From positions 62,001 through 126,000 of the forward strand of contig JBKBKB010000007.1 in the NCBI GenBank assembly GCA_046294735.1: DNA of 64,000 bases. The letters run 5' to 3'. The stretch comes from 34-65-8 sp046294735. GTDB lineage: Bacteria; Pseudomonadota; Alphaproteobacteria; Sphingomonadales; Sphingomonadaceae. The notes under the pieces are model-generated. The model saw only the letters and a list, made by a program, of their open reading frames with translations, did not search any database and was not told the origin of the DNA. The stretch's first letter is position 1; every line of letters begins with the position of its first letter. This document shows positions 57,463 to 64,000 of this stretch, one piece after another. Made by a program: the position numbers and the translations under genes.

Positions 57463-58575
57463 TCAAGCGGGGGTGTAGCTCACCCTTCCACCCGCATGCC
57501 GCACCAGCTTACCTGCCAGTTCCAGCTCCAGCAGCGCCAGTTGCACCGCCGCTGCGCTTGTCCCCGACTGGCGGATCAGTTCGTCGACCGGAACCGGCGC
57601 GGTGGTGAGCAGGCTGGCAATGTCGGCCGGCTGCGCATCGGCCAGTTCGTCGACATCGAAATCGAATCGCGCCGTGCTCTCGCGGAAGGTCGAACGCGGG
57701 GTGCCATCGAAATGGCTCAGCAGTTCGATCACTTCCCCGGGCGACTGGACCAGCACCGCGCCTTCGCGGATCAGCTGGTTGCACCCTTGCGCACGGGCGT
57801 CGAGCGGGCTGCCGGGGATCGCCATGACCTCCCTGCCTGCTTCCGCCGCCAGCCGTGCAGTGATCAGGCTGCCGCTCTTGGGCGCGGCCTCCACCACCAG
57901 AGTGCCCATGGCGAGCCCGGCAATGATCCGGTTGCGGCTGGGAAAGTGGCTCCCGCGCGGCTCGGTGCCGGGGGGCTGCTCGGCCAGCAGCAGGCCTTCA
58001 TTGGCGATGCGTTCCTGCAAGGCTTGGTGCTGCGGGGGATAGGTCACATCGATCCCGCTGGCGATCACGCCGACGGTGGCAGGATGGGCGCCTTCATGCG
58101 CCGCGCCGTCGATACCGCGCGCCAGGCCGGAGACGACCGCGAAACCCTCGCCCACCAGTTCGCCGGCAAATTCACGCGCCAGCTTGACCGCCGCCGCACT
58201 GGCGTTGCGCGCGCCGACCATGGCCACACATGGGCGCTCCAGCAGCGACAGGTCACCGCGCCAGGTCAGGATCGGCGGCGATCCGTCGATCTCGCGGAGC
58301 AGGCGGGGATAGCCCGGCTGGTCATGGAACAGGTATTTCGCGCCCGCTCGGCGGACCCCCTCCACCTCCCGCTCCACCATGTCGCGCAGGGCTGGGCGAT
58401 AGGGCTGCCCGGTCTTGCCGGCGAGATCAGGCAAGGCTTCAAGCGCCGTCACCGCATTGCCGAACCGGGCAAGCAGGTGGGTGTAGGTAACCGGGCCGAC
58501 GCGGGGCGAGCGCAGCAGCCGGATGCGGGCAAACGCCTCGTTCTGCGACAGGGGGGCCTGCGGCAGCGCGGTCAT
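57463..58575 (-). CDS. dprA: DNA-processing protein DprA
   Basis: DprA binds incoming single-stranded DNA during natural transformation and loads RecA. The 370-residue protein has an N-terminal SAM-like helical segment, the Rossmann-type DprA core with MVGARNASAAAVKLAREFA, SGLARGIDGAAHEGA and FPSRNRIIAGLA, and a C-terminal winged helix (about residues 310-370). The start overlaps the plsY stop (ATGA at 58572-58575). It precedes topA by 65 bases. No other competence gene is in view, so transformation ability is open; DprA is kept in many non-competent bacteria. Confidence 0.95.
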   Translation of the reverse strand: MTALPQAPLSQNEAFARIRLLRSPRVGPVTYTHLLARFGNAVTALEALPDLAGKTGQPYRPALRDMVEREVEGVRRAGAKYLFHDQPGYPRLLREIDGSPPILTWRGDLSLLERPCVAMVGARNASAAAVKLAREFAGELVGEGFAVVSGLARGIDGAAHEGAHPATVGVIASGIDVTYPPQHQALQERIANEGLLLAEQPPGTEPRGSHFPSRNRIIAGLAMGTLVVEAAPKSGSLITARLAAEAGREVMAIPGSPLDARAQGCNQLIREGAVLVQSPGEVIELLSHFDGTPRSTFRESTARFDFDVDELADAQPADIASLLTTAPVPVDELIRQSGTSAAAVQLALLELELAGKLVRHAGGRVSYTPA

Positions 58576-59162
58576 TTCTTACCGCTGCCCACCTTCGGTT
58601 CCTCGCCGCGCATCAGGCGGCCGATATTGGCCCGGTGCTGCGCCAGCACGATGGCGGCAATGGCGACCAGCGGCACGATAATCTGCGGGTATCCCAGCGC
58701 CCACGCCGCGACCGGTGCCAGCACCACGGTCGTCATCGAGGAAACCGAGGAAATCCGGCTCACCGCCAGCGTTGCCGCCCAGATTGCCGCGCAAACCAGC
58801 ATCACCGGCCAGGCGAGTGCCAGCAGCACGCCAGCAGCAGTGGCAAAGCCCTTGCCGCCCTTGAAGCGCAGCCAGGGAGTGAAACAGTGCCCCGCAACCG
58901 CTGCGACCGCCGCCCACCCTTCGGTGCCCGGCCATAGGTGCGCCGCGAGCAGGACAGGCACGGCGCCCTTTGCTGCGTCGAGCAGCACGGTCGCCGCTGC
59001 CAGCCCCTTGTTGCCGGTGCGCAGCACGTTGGTCGCGCCGATGCTGCCGGACCCGATATCGCGGATGTCGCCCAGCCCGGCGGCGCGGGTCAGCAGCAGG
59101 CCGAACGGGATCGATCCGCCCACGAAACCGAGCAAAACCGCAAGCAGAATGTCCTGATCCAT
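58572..59162 (-). CDS. plsY: Glycerol-3-phosphate acyltransferase PlsY
   Basis: PlsY uses acyl-phosphate to acylate glycerol-3-phosphate, the first step of phospholipid synthesis. The 196-residue integral membrane protein has the three conserved motifs: GGSIPFG, GSIGATNVLRTGNKG and HCFTPWLRFKGGKGFAT. Its helices are visible as hydrophobic blocks. The ATG at 59162 follows GGTGGGG; five codons upstream is another in-frame ATG. It is divergent from murI across a 104-base gap. Confidence 0.96.
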   Translation of the reverse strand: MDQDILLAVLLGFVGGSIPFGLLLTRAAGLGDIRDIGSGSIGATNVLRTGNKGLAAATVLLDAAKGAVPVLLAAHLWPGTEGWAAVAAVAGHCFTPWLRFKGGKGFATAAGVLLALAWPVMLVCAAIWAATLAVSRISSVSSMTTVVLAPVAAWALGYPQIIVPLVAIAAIVLAQHRANIGRLMRGEEPKVGSGKK

Positions 59163-59266
59163 GTCCCCACCCGGCAAGAAAACTTCGCTCTATCATAGGC
59201 GCATCGCTTGCATTCGGGCCACGGAAAAATAAGGAAGATCGCTTCGAACCGGGGGAACCAGCCGCG

Positions 59267-60073
59267 ATGCCCAGCACCGTTGATCCAAGCGCCCCCGTGC
59301 TGCTGTTCGATTCCGGCGTTGGCGGGCTGAGCGTGCTGGCCGCCCTGCGCGAAGTGTTGCCCGATGCTCCGGTAATCTACGCTGCGGACGTGGCTGGCCT
59401 GCCCTATGGCACCAAGAGCGAGGCGCAGGTCACTGCACGGGTCGCCGGTCTGCTCGGGCGGATGAGCGAACGCTACCGGCCGCGTCTCGCCTGCATTGCC
59501 TGCAACACCGCCAGCACGATCGCACTGGGCATGGTGCGCGAGGTGTTGGAGATCCCGGTGGTGGGCACCGTACCCGCGATCAAGCCCGCCGCCGCGTTGA
59601 CCCATACCGGGGTGATCGGCCTGCTCGGCACCGAGGCGACCTTGCGCCAGAGCTATGTCGACGAGCTGGAGCGGGCCCATGCCGCAAGCAAGACACTGCT
59701 GCGCCATGCAGCACCTGAACTGGTGACGCTGGCCGAGGCAAGGCTGCGGGGCGGCGTGGTGCCACTGGATGCCGTGCGCCGCGCGGTGTCCGGACTGCTA
59801 GACCATCCCCGTGCTGGCGAAATCGACACCGTGGTGCTGGCCTGCACCCATTTTCCGTTGCTGCGCGATGAATTGGCCGCTCTGTTCGGACCGGTCGTCA
59901 CTCTGGTCGACGGGGCGCAAGGGATCGCCCGCCGCATTGCCACGCTGACCGAAGGGCAGGCGTTCCAGCGCCGCGAACCGGACCTGGCCGTGACCACCGG
60001 ATCGCTGGACGAATTCCGTTCGCTCGCTTCCCGGCTGTGCGAATTGGGTCTGGCCCGGATCGAAAAGTTCTAG
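59267..60073 (+). CDS. murI: Glutamate racemase
   Basis: MurI makes D-glutamate for peptidoglycan. In 268 residues it has the N-terminal FDSGVGGLSVLAALREVLP, CIACNTASTIA with the first catalytic cysteine, VIGLLGTEATLRQ, and the second cysteine in VVLACTHFPLL. The ATG at 59267 is preceded by a G-rich run about ten bases away; the frame is open further upstream but that is antisense to plsY. It is followed 101 bases later by hemA. Confidence 0.96.
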   Translation: MPSTVDPSAPVLLFDSGVGGLSVLAALREVLPDAPVIYAADVAGLPYGTKSEAQVTARVAGLLGRMSERYRPRLACIACNTASTIALGMVREVLEIPVVGTVPAIKPAAALTHTGVIGLLGTEATLRQSYVDELERAHAASKTLLRHAAPELVTLAEARLRGGVVPLDAVRRAVSGLLDHPRAGEIDTVVLACTHFPLLRDELAALFGPVVTLVDGAQGIARRIATLTEGQAFQRREPDLAVTTGSLDEFRSLASRLCELGLARIEKF

Positions 60074-60174
60074 CTGCGAACGCCTCGCAAAGATCGTGAT
60101 GGAAATGCAGCCGTTCTGCGCCTAAATCGCTCCCCGAAAGGCCGCGAGCATGGCGGCGCTGACGCGGGCAAGCG

Positions 60175-61395
60175 ATGAACTACGATCAGATTTTCGAACA
60201 AGCGATCGACCGCCTTCACTCCGAAGGCCGCTATCGCGTCTTCATCGATATTCTGCGCAACAAGGGCGCGTTTCCCAACGCCCGCTGCTTCCACGGCCAC
60301 AACGGCCCCAAGCCGATCACCGTGTGGTGCTCGAACGACTACCTCGCCATGGGTCAGCATCCCAAGGTGATCGCGGCGATGGAAGAAGCGCTGCACGATG
60401 TCGGCGCCGGTTCTGGCGGCACCCGCAACATCGGCGGCAACACCCATTACCATGTCCAGCTGGAAGCCGAACTGGCAGACCTGCACGGCAAGGAATCGGC
60501 GCTGCTGTTCACCAGCGGCTATGTCTCCAATGACGCCACACTCTCGACCATTTCCAAGCTGCTGCCCGGCTGCGTCATCTTCAGCGATGAACTGAACCAC
60601 GCCAGCATGATCGCCGGCATCCGCAACTCCGGCTGTGACAAGCGGGTGTTCCGCCACAACGATGTGGAGCACCTTGAGGAACTGCTTGCGGCCGAAGACC
60701 CGTCCGTACCCAAGCTGATCGCCTTCGAGAGCGTCTATTCGATGGACGGCGATATCGCCCCGATTCATGCGATCTGCGATCTGGCCGACAATTACAACGC
60801 CCTGACTTACATCGACGAAGTTCACGCCGTTGGCATGTACGGTGCCCGCGGCGGCGGCATTACGGAGCGCGACGAGGCAGCCGCCCGCATCGACATTATT
60901 GAGGGCACGCTGGGCAAGGCGTTCGGGGTTATGGGCGGCTACATTGCGGCCGATACCCGGATCGTCGACTGTATCCGTTCCTATGCGCCGGGGTTCATCT
61001 TCACCACTTCACTCAGCCCGGCGCTGGTGGCAGGCGTGCTCGCATCAGTGCGTCATCTCAAGGGCAGCTCGGACGAGCGCGAGGCCCAGCACCGCAACGC
61101 CAACCGGCTCAAGGCCTTGTTCCGCGAGGCAGGGCTGCCGGTGATGGACAGCACCACCCATATTGTGCCGTTGATGGTGGGCGACCCGGTGCGCGCCAAG
61201 AAGATCAGCGACATCCTGCTGGCCGAATACGGTGCCTACGTGCAGCCGATCAACTTCCCGACCGTGCCCCGCGGGACCGAGCGGCTGCGCTTCACCCCCG
61301 GCCCGGCGCATACCGAGGCAATGATGGAAGACCTGACCAAGGCGCTGGTGGAAATCTGGGATCGGCTGGATCTGGAATTGCGCCAGGCCGCCTGA
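60175..61395 (+). CDS. hemA: 5-aminolevulinate synthase
   Basis: ALAS condenses glycine and succinyl-CoA to 5-aminolevulinate, the alphaproteobacterial route to haem. The 406-residue PLP enzyme has the glycine-rich GAGSGGTRNIGGNT, SDELNHASMIAGIRNS, the PLP-binding Asp/His in YIDEVHAVGMYG and the Schiff-base Lys in IIEGTLGKAFGVMGGY. Its substrate succinyl-CoA is also the product of the mutase pathway in the window. The ATG at 60175 has no clear Shine-Dalgarno. I see no FNR-type site upstream. Confidence 0.97.
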   Translation: MNYDQIFEQAIDRLHSEGRYRVFIDILRNKGAFPNARCFHGHNGPKPITVWCSNDYLAMGQHPKVIAAMEEALHDVGAGSGGTRNIGGNTHYHVQLEAELADLHGKESALLFTSGYVSNDATLSTISKLLPGCVIFSDELNHASMIAGIRNSGCDKRVFRHNDVEHLEELLAAEDPSVPKLIAFESVYSMDGDIAPIHAICDLADNYNALTYIDEVHAVGMYGARGGGITERDEAAARIDIIEGTLGKAFGVMGGYIAADTRIVDCIRSYAPGFIFTTSLSPALVAGVLASVRHLKGSSDEREAQHRNANRLKALFREAGLPVMDSTTHIVPLMVGDPVRAKKISDILLAEYGAYVQPINFPTVPRGTERLRFTPGPAHTEAMMEDLTKALVEIWDRLDLELRQAA

Positions 61396-61467
61396 AACCC
61401 GCTGGAGTCAGCCCTTTCTGGCGGAAATTAGGGTGATTTAAACCATCCGCGCGTTAGGCGTACGCGC

Positions 61468-63681
61468 ATGGCCATCAGTTTTTTCAAGCGGCACCTGCCT
61501 GGCGGCAATGCGCCTCAAACAGCGGCCTCGCCCACGCCAGTCACGCCGCTGGTCGATCCGACCCTCCGCGCGCAGGTGCTCGATGAATTCGAGCAGGTCG
61601 GCAGCGTGTGGGTCTGGGCGACTGACGCCGAAGGCCGCCTCGTCTACCTGTCGGGCAAGGCCAGCGAGACGCTGGATACCTCCACCGAGGTGCTGATCGG
61701 CCAACCGCTCAACGAGCTGTTCGAAGTCGACGACCACAGCCCCAGCGCCAGCACCGGCCGCTCGCTGCGGTTCCAGCTCAAGGCCCATTCCACCATCCGA
61801 GATCAGATCGTGCGGTTCACACTTGATCGCCCGGTCCACGGCCCACGGCAAAACTGGTGGGCAATGACCGGCCATCCGGTGCGCGACGCAAACGGCACTT
61901 TCACCGGCTATCGCGGCAGCGCCAAGGATGTGACAGTGGAATACGAACGGCAGCTGGCCGATTCCCGCCTCGCCGATTTCGACTCCCTGACCGGCCTGGC
62001 CAACCGCCATGCGATTGGTCGTCATCTCGATGCCGCGATCAACCAGCACGGTGCCTCCGGCCGCCCCTGCGCGCTAATGATGCTGGACCTAGACAAGTTC
62101 AAATACGTCAATGACACGCTCGGCCACCAGGCGGGTGACCAGTTGCTGATCGAAGTCGCTTCGCGCCTGACCGGGATTGTCGGCAACCGCGGGCGGGTCG
62201 CCCGGCTCGGCGGCGACGAATTCCAGGTCGTGCTCGCGGGCGAGGACGATCGCGGCAAGCTGGGCGAACTGGCGGAGAAGATCATCCAGATCCTGTCCCA
62301 GCCCTACCCGCTCGACGAAGGCAAACGCGCGGTAATCGGGGCCTCGGTCGGGGTGGCGGTGTTTCCGTTCGACGGCGACGACCGGGAAAAGCTGATCCGC
62401 AGCGCCGACCTGGCGCTTTACGCCGCCAAGAACGGTGGGCGCGGCCAGTACCGGTTCTATTCAAGCGACCTCCAGAACGAGGAAGAGGTTCGCCAGCAAC
62501 TGCTCGACGAGCTGCGCGAGGCACTGGCTGCGGGCCAATTGTTCATGCATTACCAGCCGGTCGTTTCGATCAGCAGCGGGGCTGTGGTCTGCCTCGAGGC
62601 GCTGATGCGGTGGGAACACCCGGAAAAAGGCATGATCAGCCCCGGGCTGTTTATCCCGGCGGCGGAAGAAAGCGACCTGATCAATCCGCTCGGCGAATGG
62701 GCCTTGCGCGAGGCCTGTATGGCGGCAACCCGCTGGCCGGAAGCGGTCAAGGTAGCAGTCAACGTGTCGGCCAACCAGTTCGCCAATGGCGGGTTTCCCG
62801 ATGTTGTCGCCAATGCGCTCGCTTCAAGCGGCCTGGCGCCGGAACGGCTGGAGCTGGAGCTGACCGAGAGCGTGTTCGTGGGCGACAGCGAAGTGACCGA
62901 GAAGATGTTCGCCACGCTCAAGGGGCTCGGCGTGCGGCTTGCGCTTGACGATTTCGGGACCGGCTATTCCTCGCTCAGCTACCTGCGTTCAGCCCCGTTC
63001 GACAAGATCAAGGTTGACCGCAGCTTCGTCGATTCCTGCACCCAGAAGGATCGCAACAGCGCCAAGATCATTGCTGCCATCGTCGGTCTGGCCAATGCGC
63101 TGGGCATGGAAACCACGGTCGAAGGGGTCGAAGCGTTCGACCAGCTGGAGGTGGTGCGCGAAAAGGGGGCCGAGCTGGTCCAGGGCTTCCTGTTTGCCCG
63201 CCCGATGCCGGAAGCCGAAGTGCTGGCCGGATTTGCCAGCGGTGAATACCGGATCGAACCCAGGGGGCCGGAAAAGTTCCGGCCAGACCGCCGCTCTGTT
63301 TATCGACGGATCGGCGCGATTCACGAAGATTACTACTACAACGTGGTCATGCGTGATCTCTCGCGCACGGGTGCGGGGATCGAAGGGATTGTCGGCGTGC
63401 CGGTCGGCACCGCGCTGGTGCTGGACCTCGGCGACGGCCAGCTGGCGGTAGGTCAGGTTATCCATTCGCATGGCGACGAGATCGGGGTGGAGTTTGAAAC
63501 ACCCCTGGTCAGCGATGGAGCGGGCGGTCTGTGCACCCGCCACCGGGTCTCGTCCTACATGATCTCCGCCGCCGGCCTGCCGAAGAAACCTGGTACGGCT
63601 GGGCCAACCGAAGGCAAGCGGAGCGATTCCAAGCCGCAGTTTCTCGAAGTCGCGCCAGGTTCCGCCGTTTCCGCATCTTGA
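61468..63681 (+). CDS. PAS-GGDEF-EAL-PilZ cyclic-di-GMP protein
   Basis: A 737-residue cytoplasmic-looking protein with four modules: a PAS-type region at about 35-155, GGDEF near 165-330, EAL near 345-590 and PilZ near 610-700. Both enzymatic motifs are intact: GGDEF at 248-252 and EAL at 377-379 with EALMRWEHPEKG, DDFGTGYSSLSYL and EGVE. The RxxD inhibitory site before GGDEF is not present (GNRG). The PilZ end has RRSVYRR and DLSRTGAGIEG, so it can sense the product. It may act as cyclase, phosphodiesterase or both. The start is ATG 61468 without a clear ribosome-binding site. Confidence 0.93.
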   Translation: MAISFFKRHLPGGNAPQTAASPTPVTPLVDPTLRAQVLDEFEQVGSVWVWATDAEGRLVYLSGKASETLDTSTEVLIGQPLNELFEVDDHSPSASTGRSLRFQLKAHSTIRDQIVRFTLDRPVHGPRQNWWAMTGHPVRDANGTFTGYRGSAKDVTVEYERQLADSRLADFDSLTGLANRHAIGRHLDAAINQHGASGRPCALMMLDLDKFKYVNDTLGHQAGDQLLIEVASRLTGIVGNRGRVARLGGDEFQVVLAGEDDRGKLGELAEKIIQILSQPYPLDEGKRAVIGASVGVAVFPFDGDDREKLIRSADLALYAAKNGGRGQYRFYSSDLQNEEEVRQQLLDELREALAAGQLFMHYQPVVSISSGAVVCLEALMRWEHPEKGMISPGLFIPAAEESDLINPLGEWALREACMAATRWPEAVKVAVNVSANQFANGGFPDVVANALASSGLAPERLELELTESVFVGDSEVTEKMFATLKGLGVRLALDDFGTGYSSLSYLRSAPFDKIKVDRSFVDSCTQKDRNSAKIIAAIVGLANALGMETTVEGVEAFDQLEVVREKGAELVQGFLFARPMPEAEVLAGFASGEYRIEPRGPEKFRPDRRSVYRRIGAIHEDYYYNVVMRDLSRTGAGIEGIVGVPVGTALVLDLGDGQLAVGQVIHSHGDEIGVEFETPLVSDGAGGLCTRHRVSSYMISAAGLPKKPGTAGPTEGKRSDSKPQFLEVAPGSAVSAS

Positions 63682-63750
63682 TCAATTGGCGGCTCGACAG
63701 GCGCTGACTGATTGCTATGCACCCCGCACACCGCATGGCAGGGAGCAAAC

Positions 63751-64000
63751 ATGGGCAAACACGGACCGGGTTATGACGAGGTAGTCCTCGGGCGGCGCAG
63801 CATTCGGGGCTATCTCGACAAACCGGTGCCGCGCGAACTGATCGAGCAAGTACTGGCGCTGGCAATGCGGTCACCCACTTCGATGAACACCCAGCCGTGG
63901 CACTTCCACGTCATCACCGGCGAACCGCTTGATCGCATCAGGCGTGGCAACACCGAGCGGATCTTGGCGGGCGAGCCTGACAGCCGCGAGTTTCGCCGGG
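63751..64000 (+). CDS. Nitroreductase family protein, N-terminal part (3' end outside window)
   Basis: The first 83 residues of a nitroreductase-fold flavoprotein. MGKHGPGYDEVVLGRRSIRGYLDKPV has the family's RRSIR-type FMN phosphate contact, followed by VPRELIEQVLALAMRSPTSMNTQPWHFHVITG, the conserved FMN-binding region. CAGGGAG precedes the ATG at 63751 at good spacing. The rest of the gene runs off the window. The substrate is unknown; family members reduce nitro compounds, quinones or enones. Confidence 0.88.
   Translation, partial: MGKHGPGYDEVVLGRRSIRGYLDKPVPRELIEQVLALAMRSPTSMNTQPWHFHVITGEPLDRIRRGNTERILAGEPDSREFRR

Noticed and set aside
60150..60533. Possible leader peptide starting at ATG 60150 before hemA
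   Set aside because: The frame simply runs into hemA out of phase, with no stall sequence or attenuator hairpin.
61420..61456. CtrA-type binding site before the cyclic-di-GMP gene
   Set aside because: TTAG and TTAA are 6 bases apart and not 7, and one half is imperfect, so the match is too weak.
1..64000. CRISPR arrays, transposases, prophage genes and toxin-antitoxin pairs
   Set aside because: None found: no regular direct repeats with spacers, no transposase motif and no typical small paired genes.

Overview
The window is GC-rich bacterial chromosome from an alphaproteobacterium, most likely of the order Sphingomonadales (Erythrobacteraceae or Sphingomonadaceae type). The reasons are AddA/AddB instead of RecBCD, 5-aminolevulinate synthase (the Shemin pathway to haem), a DivL-like kinase with tyrosine at the phosphoacceptor site, two promoters of the alphaproteobacterial general-stress type (GGAAC-N16-CGTT), Flp pilins, and short palindromic repeats of a kind I recall from sphingomonads. 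There is no rRNA operon, prophage, insertion sequence or CRISPR array. It reads as dense core genome: no stretch above about 260 bases lacks a gene, and many neighbouring genes overlap by 1 to 10 bases.

Layout. 1-3802: end of nadK, tRNA-Asn, a hairpin terminator, secA and a small secreted protein. 3897-6240: argJ and an inositol-phosphatase-family gene, tail to tail with trxA. 6288-17207: a minus-strand run divL-tsaE-amgK-murU-addB-addA with every junction overlapping. 17318-19394: ahcY and a peroxiredoxin, divergent around a perfect 8+8 palindrome that looks like a SahR-type operator. 19457-22117: hemerythrin, phospholipase D-like protein and folE behind a general-stress promoter. 22223-25714: a metallopeptidase, a PilZ protein, tRNA-Arg, a Nudix gene, two Flp pilins and a LysM-M48 lipoprotein with its own general-stress promoter.

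25838-32213: accA, xerD, an unknown 616-residue secreted protein coupled to a 45-residue membrane peptide, then divergent aroK-aroB and a cyclase-family hydrolase. 32210-41483: the propionyl-CoA to succinyl-CoA pathway (pccB, mce, enoyl-CoA hydratase homologue, methylmalonyl-CoA mutase, pccA). It also carries bioB, which makes the biotin that the carboxylase needs, plus csaA, an LprI-like gene and a small membrane protein. Two short palindromic repeats sit inside it.

41595-49880: an SDR, a D-amino-acid dehydrogenase-like flavoprotein, glutathione reductase, a DEAD-box helicase, a CDP-alcohol phosphatidyltransferase, a universal stress protein and pgi. 49973-54617: lepB-rnc-era, an M48 protease and a DUF4010 membrane protein. 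54621-59162 (minus): plsY-dprA-topA and a 60-residue DNA-binding-like protein. 59267-64000: murI, hemA, a PAS-GGDEF-EAL-PilZ cyclic-di-GMP enzyme and the start of a nitroreductase.

I did not find an obviously new defence or mobile system. The best leads are the tyrosine-for-histidine kinase heading a fully overlapping operon, the two general-stress promoters, the methionine-cycle palindrome, and the uncharacterised secreted protein with its coupled membrane peptide.
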